Assembly (NCBI GenBank): GCA_001949185.1
Contig: BDGG01000002.1
Span: 8,541,990-8,605,989 of the forward strand
Reading direction: 5' to 3'
Source of the DNA: Ramazzottius varieornatus
Lineage: Eukaryota; Tardigrada; Eutardigrada; Parachela; Ramazzottiidae
DNA: 64,000 nucleotides
Positions 10,653 through 22,662 of this stretch are shown in pieces. The position numbers and the translations under genes are program-made. How positions within the stretch are numbered: position 1 is the stretch's first letter; each line of letters opens with the position of its first letter. The notes below the pieces were generated by a model. That model saw only the letters and a list, made by a program, of their open reading frames with translations, had not been told where the DNA came from and did not search any database.

Positions 10653-11033
10653 ATGAACATGTATCTGCCACTGGCTCTCGTCCTTGTCGGGGTTGTCTTG
10701 GTTCAAGCTCAGCCCTTGGGTTTTGGTATACCATTCAGCCAGCAGAGCAACCGCTTCAGCAACAACTTTGGTCAGCAGTTTAACAACGCAGCCGGCAATG
10801 CAGCCGGTGCGGGACAGGCCCAGGCCGGCGGACTGGGCTCCTCGGCCAGCATCAACCAGGCCAACCACGTAGCCGACCGTTTCCGGACTGCCTCCCAAGG
10901 TCTCAGTGCCAACACCGCACAAGGCACCATGGGATCGCAGGCTGGTGGTGCCGCACAAGCCGGTGGACAAATCCAAGGCGGACAACGATTCCAGTCCAAC
11001 ATGGGATCGCAAAACTTCTTCCAGCAAGGTTGA
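10653..11033 (+). CDS. secreted Gln/Gly/Ala-rich protein
   Basis: An intron-less 126-residue ORF. The start MNMYLPLALVLVGVVLVQAQ is a clean signal peptide, cleaved probably after QA. The mature part is low in hydrophobics and rich in Gln, Gly, Ala, Asn and Ser, with repeated motifs such as AGQAQAGG, AGGAAQAGGQ and MGSQ. No Cys in the mature chain. It looks like an extracellular structural or disordered protein; I do not recognise a named family. The ATG sits about 30 bases after a TTTATTATATCTTAC stretch that may be part of the promoter. Confidence 0.65.
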   Translation: MNMYLPLALVLVGVVLVQAQPLGFGIPFSQQSNRFSNNFGQQFNNAAGNAAGAGQAQAGGLGSSASINQANHVADRFRTASQGLSANTAQGTMGSQAGGAAQAGGQIQGGQRFQSNMGSQNFFQQG

Positions 11034-11191
11034 ACGGAGCGAGAAAACGCCAACTTGGCAAGCTAGTACAAAGTCTTTTAACAGCCCTCCTATCATGTCG
11101 GTGTACGTTCCACTAATACTTGTGTACCGAATACCCGAAACATTAATATTGATCTATTCGATTCTGTTTATTGTACCTCTTACTGTATGCG

Positions 11192-11338
11192 CGCCGGACC
11201 CGACTAGCGGCCTTGGCAAAACTTCCGGCCACCGGGCCGAAAACGACAGCTGCCAGCTAAAGCGTCCAATCAACCTAAGCGCTGCCGCTTTCGGCCGGTG
11301 GCCGGAAGTTTTGTCCAGGCCGGTAGTCGGGTCAGGCG
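11192..11338. repeat. inverted repeat with ~48-base GC-rich arms
   Basis: The left arm starts CGCCGGACCCGACTAGCGGC at 11192 and contains GCAAAACTTCCGGCCACC. The right arm (about 11289-11338) is the complement, ending GTCGGGTCAGGCG. Short loop. It lies between two small secreted-protein genes. Confidence 0.8.
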
Positions 11339-11478
11339 AGTGTACGTGTGATTGTTCCGGCTCATAAAGCAGCAAACAGACACCTAGGATCATGGTTCTC
11401 TTCTGGACCTTCTTTGACGTTGTATAGCAAAGAACAACAGCTAAATGTTATCGATGAGCCGCTGCACTACCAGCGGAG

Positions 11479-12188
11479 TTAGCGTGTCCCCGGGACGAAG
11501 ATCCATTTGCCGCTGTTAACGTTGGCATCACTTCGTTGACTGGGTTGAGCGTTAAGCCTGCTATTGCTGGCTCCGTTGTTCTGGACGACGTAGTCAGCCG
11601 GAGGAGTGTCTGTCAATGTTACATCATTCAGCCCAGTAATCAGGAATTTTTCACCGGAAGGCCTCGAAGATCACTTACCGAACAATGGTTGGTCAGTGTA
11701 CAAACGCGAGTTGGCAAAGTTGGCAAACTCTTGCGAGCGAGCGCAGTCCACGTTGTACCTAAATAGCCGGTCCATATCTCAGTTTATGCGTTTGGGCTGT
11801 TGTAAGTACAGTCCAAGAGAGATCGGTGGACGTACCAGTAGTCACAAACCAGGGTGAGCTGGTTGAAGACGGTGGTGTTGACGCAGAGGTAGGTAGTCTG
11901 GTTGCCATTGATGTCACATCGATGGAAGACTTGGCAGTTGGTGGCGGTGTCGGCGTAGTAACCGGCTTGGGCCTGGCTGGCGCAGCTGAAGGCAGTCTCG
12001 GGCAGCGCGTCGCGATCGTAGGTGGGGTAGCTGGCGTCGCGCGAGGAGAGGATGCTTTCCACTTCGGCGGCAGTCAGAGCAGGCTTCAGCAGGTCGAAGA
12101 CGTAGCGCCCACCAACCTGGTTGACCTTGTTGTTGCGCTGGCACATGGCCGACCCAACGACTACAAAGAGAACGGCGAGGACCTGCAT
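11479..12188 (-). CDS. secreted type-2 chitin-binding protein, three exons
   Basis: Exons are 11836-12188, 11679-11758 and 11479-11609. Phases close, giving 187 residues. Signal peptide MQVLAVLFVVVGSAMC. The six-Cys peritrophin-A (CBM14) domain spans about residues 68-125, with FSCASQAQAGYYAD, CQVFHRCD, YLCVNTTVFNQ and CDYWYNVDC. An aromatic-rich core (Y, F, W) would contact chitin. The tail (QEFANFANSRLYTDQPLFD onward) is Ser/Asn/Gln-rich. Proteins of this single-domain layout sit in arthropod and tardigrade cuticle or gut matrix. The partial copy at 44.9 kb is related. Confidence 0.88.
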
Positions 12189-12254
12189 GGTGAGGAGCGT
12201 TGGCTGGCTGGCTGGCTTCCACGGGATCCAAGAGCGGACGAAAGTTGATCAACT

Positions 12255-12573
12255 AAAATGCTCGCTATATATCTATAGAGGGTTGCGGTGACTTTATATA
12301 GTTTACCGCGTTCCTGTCCTGAGGGCGGAATAAGATTAATTGGACGTCCAAGTGGCTGGTCCGGTTATTAACAGTTGCGAAATCTACACTCGGGAAGGAT
12401 GACTAAGTCCATCAACTTTGTCAACTTGAACTGGAGCCTACTTTGTCACGAGTGTGCTAGACAGAAGAGGTCTGCGTTCCCGGTAGTACGTCCCTTCCAG
12501 CACTATATTCATCAATCGACTCGGGGATCGGTAAGGGAAAGGAGTTCGCACCAGGAAGCTGGCACATTAATCA
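12255..12573. other. intergenic, nothing recognised
   Basis: Upstream of the chitin-binding gene. It contains a TATATATCTATAG stretch near 12265 that could be a promoter for that gene; otherwise nothing is seen. Confidence 0.35.
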
Positions 12574-12701
12574 GTACTGTAATGCTTCTTGAATCTCACG
12601 CACTTACGTCACACCCCCTGTGCACTATATAAGTCACTACAACCGTAAAAGTGGCGCGCATGGTGACGTCAGTGCGTGAGATTCAAGAAGCATTACAGTA
12701 T
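12574..12701. repeat. inverted repeat with ~37-base arms
   Basis: The left arm (12574-12611) starts GTACTGTAATGCTTCTTGAA. The right arm (12664-12701) is its complement ending TTCAAGAAGCATTACAGTA. The loop holds a TATATAA box-like sequence. It abuts the long foldback element that begins at about 12702. Confidence 0.8.
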
Positions 12702-13477
12702 GCAGTAGCGCAGGTGCATACCTTGCCGGGCCGCTTTGTTAGCCAATGAATGAATGCACTGTCTTGGAAAACGAGAGACTGTTCATTTCAATTCCAAAAG
12801 CCGTCGCCAGCCTGTCTGATTTCTGGCGCTTAACCTTGACTTTCGGCGAATGGTTGTTTCATGGGGTAACCAGTGTTGCTCCACTATGACTTTTTCGATT
12901 CTAATTGCAATTACGATTTATCGGAATACCTCAGGCGGCGGCATTCTCAGTTGTTTGACATTCAACCGGAATTAGCAACTCCAAGTAATCGGAATTTAGC
13001 TCGCGACAGCGATTGAAATTACGGTATCTTCTAGGCTGAGATTCCCTGATCCTATCCGCCACTAAATGGCCCCCATGATAAACAAATGTGTACACAGAAC
13101 GGGGTTCGAGGCTAGAAGTGTGCTCACACACTTCCAACCTGCAATGGCCAAAAGTATGGAGTTCGTGAAACCGAGCTTACGAGAGAGCCGTCCTCCAGTG
13201 GAAATCAAAAGCGATTTCACTGCCCACAATGAAGAGTGGCACGCGGTACCTTGTCGTAATCCATCGAGCCATCCATCCATCGGTACCTGATCGAGCAATG
13301 CCTGCTCACTCAGTTCAAGAAATTAGCCCATTATAAACAACCACTCACCCAAAGGCAAGGTTGAGCGCCAGAAGTCAGACAGGCTGGCGACGGCTTTTGC
13401 AATTGAAATGAACAGTCTCTCGTTTTTCAAGCACTGCGGAAATTCATTGGCTGATAAACCTGCGCTACACTGATCAA
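12702..13477. mobile_element. foldback element with ~145-base terminal inverted repeats
   Basis: The left terminus (12702-12862) and right terminus (about 13333-13477) are inverted copies. GTAGCGCAGG opens the left end and CCTGCGCTAC closes the right end. Both arms share CGAGAGACTGTTCATTTCAA and AAAGCCGTCGCCAGCCTGTC in opposite orientation. The ~470-base centre has no recognised ORF. This is the architecture of a non-autonomous DNA transposon. I could not see a clear target-site duplication. Confidence 0.75.
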
Positions 13478-13661
13478 TTTGCAAGCTTCTTGGTGCAGAA
13501 TCCTTCTTTTCCCGCTCGGACTTCGTCCGGTCATATATCGATCAAAACAATTCATGTTCTCATCGTTAGCCTACAAGTCCGCTGCAATGAACATGATTTC
13601 CATCAATTCTCTGGACAAAAGCCACCAAGGAAAGTCAAGACCCAATTGACAAAAGAAATAT

Positions 13662-16600
13662 TCAGGAAGATGAGCTGTGGTCAACATAGGCCTGCGCTTC
13701 GCGTCTGACATGCTCTACCGTAGCCGCCGAACCGTTCTTCTCCTCAAACTCTAGATATCTCCTGAAGAATATCTTCATCTTCTTGGCCGGCAACTTCATG
13801 TGAATAATTTTCTCGAACAATTTCCTACAAAGAAGCCCCCGCATGTGTCGACATTCTCGGCAACGAACTTGCGGACAAGACCGGTCAGAAGTTAGACTGA
13901 CCGTATATCGGAAGTGGGTTGGTTGGCCTTGATCATCTGGCTGAGGTAGACGTGGAGAAGGTCCGTCCTCTTAGGGTAACTGGCCACTAAGTTTTCAAAC
14001 ATAGTGCGCGCTCGTTCGCGGGAACCATACTGCAGTTCCAGTAAGGCGAACTTGACAATGATATCCGTTTCTAGACACAAAATAAAATTGAAAATAATTC
14101 AGAAAGTTCCCAGAATTTTACGAAGATTTCACTTCTCCTAAAAAATTTCCAGCAGGCATTGTGTCGTCCAGACTTACGGGTTTTAGGGTCTACCGTCTGT
14201 ATGGCTCTCTGCATCAGCTGGTGGGCTTCCTCCGTCTCCTTCCTCATCATCAGGAAGCCGCCATAGTCCATCCACACTTCCTTCACTGTTTTGAACTTAT
14301 GCGTCATCTTCTTGTACAACGCTTCCGCTTTCTGAATTCAAGACAGAAACCCGCGTCATCCCAAAGGCAAAACTCTGCGATGATTTCAACAAGGTCAAAC
14401 CTTACCTCATGTTTGCCGGTGTTTGTATAAATGGCAGCCATTTGGCGGTGAATCTTGACGGCGTCGTTGTGCTGTATGGCACTCTGGAAGGCTCTGTCCA
14501 GATTCTCTTCCGTCCCTTGCAGGTTCTCCAAATTCAACAAGGCTATCCACACATTGTAGCGCTCCGTTTCTTCCCTAAACCAAACCCCATAGACTATCAA
14601 CCCGGGGCAAAATTGAACGACTCAATACCAAGACCTCGGCAAACAAGCTCGGCAAGATCCTTGTGCCAAGTGGCGCACACTCTCCTCCAGTAACCCTGGA
14701 GACATGCGCCACTTGGGGCGATAACCTCGTTGAGTTGCCCGCGTGGCGCATGCTTGCAGCGAATAACACTGAAAAGGTGCGCCAAGTGGGAAAAAAGCTT
14801 CTCAAGTTTGTTTGTACAGCTCTACAGTTACACTTTTTCAGTCGAACTGTCCTGACATACCGGAAGGAGATGGTGTTGAGAGCTTTCTGAGCAATGTTTC
14901 TTGCGTCCTGCACTTTGCCATTCTGCAGCAGGAAGGCCATGTACTGAATCCACGGCATGGACTTGTTGGGCTGCGTCAACACCAGCTTCTCAAAGTCATC
15001 TTCCGTTTCCAAACCCGACTCTTCCTTCACCGTACTCCGTTCCTTCTACAACCCAAACATACCACTTACCATTTTTCATTCAGTTTCATACTAGCATCCG
15101 AGAAAAGCTTACATCATAAATTTGCCTTTCTTGTTGTCGAAGTTCCTTCCGACTATTCCGCCGTCCCTCATCTTCCCCTCCTTCTTCCGCCGCAACTTCC
15201 ACCACCAAGTCGTCTGCATCATCGACCTTTTGCTCTTCCTCATTCCAAGAGAAACTGTCAGGTAGCGACAGACGTGGTAGCAGGCTTGTCAAGGTCACCA
15301 CATTCTCACTTCCGGTCGTCTTACTCCCACTCGGTACCGTCTGTCCGGAAGCATCTTCCACCTTAATTTCCACCACGTCTTTTTCGTGCTTCACCGGAGA
15401 AGTTTTCAAAGCTTTCTGTAACGCGTCGGCATCTCTAGCAGTCAGAACGGAGGTGCGCATAGAGAAGATGTACAGTGGCGCCTTGCTGGCTACCTTTTTG
15501 GTCAGGACTCTTCGGCCCTGCCCTTTACTGGGCTTAACCTCCTTCTGACCGATCACTCGAACACTGACTACCTGTCCAACGTGGTAGGAAGTCAAGTCAG
15601 CCTTCTTGCTCTTAACGTCGTCCGCCAACTCGGACTTGTGGACGTGTCCGACCATCTTGGCCGGCGTCCGGACTTTTAACCGCTGGGATTCTACCGCGAC
15701 TATCTTGGCAGTGACGACGTCCCCAAAGGCATGGGCACCTTTCTTCTGTTCTTTCTTGGATAGTTTCTTGGGCTTCCCGTTGTCTCTTGACATGCTGTCG
15801 GCTTCTACGACCTGAAAAGAAAAACGGTTCGTGTTGATCATCCGCCTACATACATACTACTCACGCAAACTACGACAGTGCCAGTATGCATGTGCGGATA
15901 CATCCGCGCACTCTCGCCGCGCAGATAAACGCACGCCAAACTGTCTGCTTAGGCTGAGCACATCGCGCGTTAAAGACGCACTGCATACAGGCTTGTGAGT
16001 GAAGACCGGTGTGCGCAATGCACACTCACCTCATTTTCTTCCATCGGTTCGGCCTTGATATCGTCAACGCGATTTAGGAAGCGAAAAAGCAACTTCTGCT
16101 GTTGCTCATTGACTTCCTCCACTTTGACCAGCACAGTGTCTCCCACTTCAAGTCCTTGTTCTCCGGCGCTGAGAGGATTGAGCCTATTGGGCACCAGTCC
16201 TCCAAGGCTATTAGCGACCTCGACGAAGAGGCCATAATTCTTGACGTTGTTCACCGTGGCTACCACCTCCCTACCCACGTGCATTTCTCGCATGGAGCTG
16301 GGCAAGTCATGCTGAGCAGCCGCTTCGATGTACGCAGGCTTCACCGACAGAACCAGCGGTGTCATTTTTAGAATGACAGCCCGAGGTATGACTTCGTTCA
16401 GTTGCAACATGGCCAGAACGTTAGGACAGTCGCGGGCTTTGTCGGCTAACTGGAGAAAAGGGATGAACCCGGGAACTTCGGCCGGGAGAACCCTGACTTC
16501 GAGGCCTTTCGGAGTAATCTTGGCCACTCGACAGGACATTATCGCGGCAACTTCGGAAGACTCCTGAAAACACAGGTAAAACACAGCTGCTTGGCCCAAA

Positions 16601-19600
16601 AGCTTTCACAGGACTACAGTTGGGGGGTCAGCAAACGAAACGTAAAGTTCGGAATCGCAAATGGCCCAGACTCTTAGCAGATAACCCAGTAAACGTGCGC
16701 CCCTTTGGACACTGACAAGACAGCTCATCGAAGTGGCGCACGTAACCGGACAGTAACACTGAAAAGATGCGCCGCTTCGGAAACCCAATCTTGTCGTCCT
16801 TCCCCAAGTGGCGCACCATTTCGATATATTGGCTGGGAGAGTGCGCCAATTGGGAAAACAATTCTGCACGTTTCGTCTTGCGGCCTGCCGTGTTGCGCTT
16901 GCTTACTCGTTTGATAGATTCTGGATCGGATTTGATGAGACGTAACGACAGCTGCAAGTTTTCCGTCTTCTGGTCACAGCGCAGGACTTTGCACTTGACA
17001 GTCTGGCCTTCATAGTACAAGTTCTCCAGGCTGATGCCTTGGACAAACTCGGTCATCGGCACCCAGCCATACACTCGCTGGAAGAAGCGCACCAGCATGC
17101 CCGTGTTGCGAATTTTGCTGATAACACCCGTGACTATCCTGTCCGTCTGGGCTTCTTCGTAGGACTTTAGGACGGGGTCTTTGGCGTCCAGCAGGCTCTT
17201 CTTGTGGGTTAACACCAACGACTTCTTCTCCGGTTCCAGCTCCATCACCTTGCACGATATCAGTGTACCTTCGGGGAACTTGGCTTGCCAGTTCTTTAGA
17301 GCCACTTCCGTGAGATGCATCGAAGGCACAAAACCTGAGACCATACATCATACATCAGTTTAGCGCTTTCACCGATGCGACATCATCTCGATACAAAAAC
17401 GCGACCATTCGTGATACAAATTTGTATCCAGGTTTGGAACAATCGAGAACCTGACTATAAATCCACGTTCTGCGCGCCGCCTAACGACATGCAGGTACGC
17501 GACCGTTTTTCTCAACTTCAAAATTTTCAACGCATATATTCAAAGAAGTCAGCTTGATTTCTTTGAAAGACCGCTGGTCTTTCTCTCACCTTGGATCCGA
17601 TCGCCGATTCGAACCACGACGCCACTTGGTACTCGACCGATAACTTTGCATTCGACGGCCTGCCCGATATGGAGATCTTGATAGGACAGGAAAGGCTGGT
17701 TGACCAGGTTCTCTTTTAAGCTGACCAGTACAATTTCGTCCATGTCGTTGAAGCCAGTCACGACACATTTGTGAACTGAGCCCACTTTGAAATGCGGTTT
17801 GATGTTGTCGGATGGTGGAATGCTCATATTCTTGCGGGAAGTAAACGCTACTCGATCGTTGCTCAGCTTCAGGTAGACACCAACCTAAAACCGTATTAAT
17901 CAGAGAAAGGATCCGTCAGACGTGGAACGTAACGGCCGACCTTTTCCACCACCGACATGACCTCAGCGCTTTCGACGACGAGGCCTTCATACAGATCGCC
18001 ATGCGAGACGACGTTCCAAGACTTGGTGTCCCAGAAGGTGCTCTTTAAGGTGAAGGCAGTCTGTTTCGTCACGGGGTTCGTGTACAAGACTCTGGCAGAA
18101 ATCCTTTCGCCTTCTTTGTGGTCTGCGATGGACTGCGATGGGCTGATCAAGTGAAAGCGTGAAACGTAACCCTATGGAATGACATTGACATGATAGAAAC
18201 ATAACATCCAAAATAACAACCAGATTTAAAAAATGGCGCACGGTCTCAGTCGACAACACGGGAAGCATGCGATAGTTATAAACCATCTCGACGGGTCTAT
18301 TTTTCTATCCAAGTGGCGCACACTTTCGTCTATTGTCATTGAAAATGTGCGAAATAGACAGACTCGACAGAATGGATTTAGAAGTGGCGAACGTATCTCC
18401 CTTTTTCTGTGGGAGCGTGCGCCGCTTGGGAAAGCGATTTTATCGAGTCTGATTACCGATGTCCCATTTCTTCACACCTGAACGGAACCGCACTCCACCC
18501 GAAGTCCCACGTTCGACACACTCCGGACAACAACATCGACGATAGCACCTGCGAGTAAAACTTTGTATAGGTTCAAAACTAGACGACAATTTTTCACTTC
18601 CGGTCGCTGAGTTTACCTGGTAGGAGATTCACCGGGCTGATGTTCTTGGGCGTGAACTTGACGGCCGCGATGTTCCGCGTCAGCTGCGGCGCCCGCACCA
18701 CCGTGGTCTTGTTATTCAAGCCACCAGACTCGACAGCGCAGATCAAGACCTGTCCTTCGGCCATGATGGGCGCGTTGTCTTCACCGTCTAACACGGCCCT
18801 GGCCTTGGGAAGAAAAGCCTTGATGCCCTTGCTCTCCATGCCGACGTCCATGACGTAGCCATACTCTTCCACACTGCTGATAGCAGCGGGCATGACCACA
18901 CCGTTAAAGATGTGGGATGCCATGTCGGGAACGATATCTTTGGGGTTCATGGTCAAGCGAACAGTCACACGCTGCTTAGCGGGGTTGGCGGCGTTGTGCG
19001 ACGTCTCCACCTCTTTCACCTTACAAATCACCATTTGACCTGACGGAAACAGCTGGAGTAGGCTCTGAATCTGCCAAGGTAGAAAAACCACCACGTTGAG
19101 ATCCATGTGTATGCAGGTGCGCGACACTCGGGTGACATATCTGATTTACCACGAACGTCCGCGCATTACATCAAAGTGAATACATTATGTAATGGAGTAC
19201 GTGACACAACAGTGACAAACGTGACGTCATTCGCTGGTTGGCGGAGATCTTCGAGACTGTATCGTTTACGAAGTTATACGGACATACCTCCTTATCTTCC
19301 CTCTTGACACCCAGTCCCAAACCATGCAGCCGTGCTCCAAAGGCGTCCGACACGTCGAAAGGGCTAACAAAGCCACGAAGACCACCAGGTAGAGTCACCG
19401 CGATTTCCGAGCCCAGAAACTCTTTGATGCGTCCCAACAGAAGCAATCCCGGTGTCAGCGTCTATAACAAATTTTACACGTGAATGACAACTGACTCTTA
19501 TGATACTGGATAGGTAAAAAACCGTGTAGGTTAGGTGTTCGATGATCCTATCCTCTTCTCGAACGAGTTTGGCTGGTTGTGGTCGATTCTTCTTCCGGAG

Positions 19601-19861
19601 CCGAGCAGCCTCGCGACGTTTCTCTGTCGCCAGCTTCAGCTTCTTGAGTTTGGTGAAGATATTCGACTCCTGGAACTTCTCGCCTGACGGTGTGTCGGCA
19701 TTGTCAGCTCCGCTGTCCTTGAAGATGTCGCCCAGCTCCGTGAATACTTTATGGGAGAACGTAGCCGGAGGGGAAGATGCTCGGCGTTTTCGGTTGGTCG
19801 CGCTGGACTCCGCTTTCGTTGTGGATGGTCCTCCACCGCGAGGGAATGCTCGTTCTTCCAT
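13662..19861 (-). CDS. PDCD11: rRNA biogenesis protein RRP5 (PDCD11), 14 exons
   Basis: Exons in coding order: 19523-19861, 19288-19461, 18617-19070, 18478-18548, 17941-18171, 17590-17884, 16907-17334, 16030-16563, 15113-15811, 14861-15045, 14406-14574, 14178-14331, 13902-14070, 13662-13824. All phases close, giving 1354 residues. The N-terminus is basic and Ser-rich. A chain of S1 RNA-binding domains follows (for example PGLLLLGRIKEFLG, PGAIVDVVVRSVSNVGLRV, EVVATVNNVKNYGLFVEV), then an acidic/basic linker. The C-terminal HAT/TPR-like repeats include SMPWIQYMAFLLQNGKVQ, ERYNVWIALLNLENLQGTEE and FEKIIHMKLPAKKMKIFFRR. In yeast and humans this nucleolar protein is needed for both 18S and 5.8S/25S pre-rRNA processing. 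It is clearly shorter than human (about 1870) or yeast (about 1730), with fewer S1 units. Three introns carry family-A hairpins. Confidence 0.93.
14665..14817. repeat. family-A hairpins, two in tandem, in an RRP5 intron
   Basis: Dyads at 14665-14717 and 14738-14790, each followed by the tail (CTCGTTGAGTT at about 14727, CTCAAGTTTGTTTG at about 14803). Loop motif TAACACTGAAAA or close. Confidence 0.85.
16693..16860. repeat. family-A hairpins in an RRP5 intron
   Basis: One orphan arm near 16694 and two full dyads at 16729-16780 and 16803-16855. The loop CAGTAACACTGAAAA in the first matches the copy at 14.7 kb. Confidence 0.85.
18229..18432. repeat. family-A hairpins, degenerate, in an RRP5 intron
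   Basis: Three successive decayed dyads; the clearest is 18308-18350 (CCAAGTGGCGCACAC to ATTGAAAATGTGCG). A last right arm GTGCGCCGCTTGGG ends at 18430. Confidence 0.75.
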
Positions 19862-20427
19862 TCTGTCCTACGAAAACATTCAACGATAAACGGACTCGCC
19901 GGAAGGATTGCAGTGTTCTTCAGGGAGGTCGAAAGCTAGAAATTTTCGGATGTGGAAACCACTGCGAATTAAATCAGATTTATCAGAAGTTCCGGGCGAT
20001 GTCGACCGATCAAGTCAAATTCTGTTGGTTGATTGTGATTACCCTGGATCGCCTCTTCTTCCCCGTTTCGCAATGCCTTGACGTCAGAACGTGCCAGGCG
20101 ATTGGGTGGTCCGCCGATGAGTAAGTGTAGCTCCGCCCCAACAGCTGATCGGGTCGTTTATCCGATGCTGCAGTTGCGCATGCATTCCAAGCATCCGTAA
20201 GTACCACCCAAGAGGACAGATGGTCCGCTCATGATACATCCGGGGCATAAGATACGATGAGCTGTAGCAAAGCCACGTTTCCTTCAGGGAATCCGCTTCT
20301 CTGTGGATATCGCCATTCGCCACTGTTCTGTTTTCCAGCATATCAGAGACTGGTCGTCCATATTCTGCCTTTCTCACCGAACGGTTTGGTACTTCCAAGT
20401 GTTAAGAGCAAGGAAGAACGTCCAGCC
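19862..20427. promoter_or_regulatory. shared 5' region of divergent RRP5 and ACP6-like genes
   Basis: The two start codons point away from each other and are 566 bases apart, so both promoters must lie here or in upstream non-coding exons. A TTTTCGTAG acceptor-like sequence just before the RRP5 ATG suggests a 5' UTR intron. No specific box can be assigned. Confidence 0.45.
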
Positions 20428-22662
20428 ATGTGGAAATGGAAGAGCATCGGAGCACTGGGGACGTTTGCCGGGTCGACTTACTTCGTGGCGGACAGCCGGC
20501 TTGTCCATGCCAAGTCATCGCCGGAACAGGCTGACTACATCAGCATGCCTCCTGGGATGACCACTCGCACCCATCTGCAGCCTGCCTTCGACACTCATGG
20601 TGCTATCCGCGGAGAAGGAATGGCCAGGCCAGAGCTGGCAGAGATGCAGCTGCGACACGTCCAAGTGTTCTTTCGCCATGGCGCGCGCACGCCGCTGAGA
20701 ATTCTTACATGGATGGACCAGGTATCTATCTCATCTGTTTTGTTTCTCTCAACTTGCTGAAACATCTGGAAGTGTCTGAAATTACTTGGAAATGTTATTG
20801 TAGCCGGAATGGCCGAAAGATAAAATATTAGGCGACCCACCACTGCCAGCTGTCACGTACACGACCACCGACGTTCATGGCCAACTTGTACCAAGTGGAC
20901 CGTATGAAGCAATGTATCAAAAGATTATCTTCAAGGTAAGGATGCTCTTCTTCGCTCTTGCCTGATGACGCAGAGATGAGGTTTGTAGGGCGGAACTCCT
21001 GCTGGACAATTAACCAAAACCGGTAAGAAAATTCGTCGGCACTTTCTGGTGTTTTGTGTCCTCGATGGTGGGCTAATGTTTACCGTAATTCTTGACGTAA
21101 TCTACGGTGGTCTTTTTTAGGAAAGGAGCAGGTTTACGAACTCGGCCGAAGAATAAGGGGAGACTACATTGAGAAGCGTCACTTGATCGCACCAACTTTC
21201 AATGCTTCGGAAGTGTAGTAAGTTACAGTAGAAGATTTGTTCTTGCTAGTTTTGTTTGCTCAATGGATTTAGCCATCTGATACTTCAGCGTGCGTTCCAC
21301 AAACATGATGCGAACAATCGAGTCAGCACGATGGCTTCTCAGCGGAATTTTCGGCCACAATAAGCGCGGAGGTAAGACCGGAAGTACTTGAGCATACCAG
21401 TTGCAAATAATCATGACTTTTATCAAGAGTTCGTATGCTATAGATAAAATTATAATCCATACGGAACCTGCCGAAAGGGAGATCCTGTACCCCAACCACA
21501 GCTTCTGCCGCCAGCTCAAGCTCTTTAACAAGAAACTCTTCAAAGAACTGGACGCAAGTATTCCTGGACTGCGAGAAGACCGCGCACAACTCCAGCGCCT
21601 TCTCGGTACACCTTTGCTGACTCAACATTCTTCTGCTCGTCTTTCGTTCCTCGTCTGTCCGCTTCATTTCTCTTTCAGAATACAGCGAGGAGGCTAACAA
21701 CAAGCAGAAGCTAAATTACGTGGATCTCCGAGACGAAATCATTGCACGTCAGGTAAAATATTTCTACGAGTATCGATTAATGAAATAAGTAGTCAATCAA
21801 TGAAATTAGGCGAGCAGTCCATTTCCTGGTGTTGATCCAGTGTGACGTTATGCGGTAATGTCATATGCGAGTGATCGACATCCGGTCGACGTCATAGGTG
21901 CCCACTACTTGATGGCTGATTTGAGGGTTTGTTGCAGGCGCACGGTATCACCGTTCCTGAGAAAGCCCTGACGATGATGAACTCGATCGAACTCTACGCC
22001 GTCCGCATGTTGACTTCCATGGTCTCAGGTTCGGGCAGGAAGATCCGCAAGGAGATTCTGCGGCTGGCCTGCGGTCCGGTGATCCATATGATCCGCGACA
22101 ACATGGACATGAGTCTTCGCAATGACGGCTTCTACAAGCTGAACCTGTATGCTTGCCATGACTCGACCCTCATGGCGCTTCTGGTGACGTTTGGCATCTT
22201 CGACGGCAAATGGCCTCCCTTCGCCGCCGACTTGGTCTTTGAAACGTATGAAGACAAGTATGGCGATGCCTGGGTCCGAGTCATGTATCTGGGTGATGTC
22301 CAGAAATTATCTAACGCAGAGACTGACGAAGTCATTTCCATGGATAGTTTCAAGGCTCTGATCGGCACTTATGCCGTCAGTCCCGATGTAAGAACCAACT
22401 TGGAAACTCGGCGAAACACACTGCACTGAATAGTTTTCCCACGTGGCGCATTCCCTCAGCTAATACAACTGGAAAAACGCGCCAGTTGAGAAAGCCACCT
22501 CGTTGAGTTTGTTCGACGAGCTCCCTCTTTTTCCCTCCCACCATGTAATTCGTTTAACATCCTAGTGACTGATTCTTGTTTCTCTTTTTGCAGAAGTACA
22601 AGGAAGAATGCGAGGTGGAAGCAGATGACGGTGAAGTGGAAGGGAGAAGCCCTGGCTTGTGA
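20428..22662 (+). CDS. ACP6-like histidine acid phosphatase, nine exons
   Basis: Exons: 20428-20721, 20804-20935, 20989-21022, 21121-21217, 21289-21371, 21444-21605, 21679-21752, 21938-22387, 22594-22662. Phases close, giving 464 residues. The catalytic RHG motif (FFRHGARTPL, R83-H84-G85) and the distal HD pair (YACHDSTLMALL, H366-D367) of branch-2 histidine phosphatases are intact, as is the RSTNMMRT arginine region. The closest match by pattern is lysophosphatidic acid phosphatase type 6 (mitochondrial in mammals), which removes phosphate from lysophosphatidic acid. The N-terminus MWKWKSIGALGTFAGSTYFV is basic and hydrophobic, compatible with a targeting or anchor sequence. Intron 8 carries a family-A hairpin. 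A general secreted acid phosphatase is the alternative. Confidence 0.88.
22441..22513. repeat. family-A hairpin with tail, in ACP6-like intron 8
   Basis: Dyad 22439-22488 with loop CTAATACAACTGGAAAA, followed by the tail CTCGTTGAGTTTGTTCG at 22498. Confidence 0.85.
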
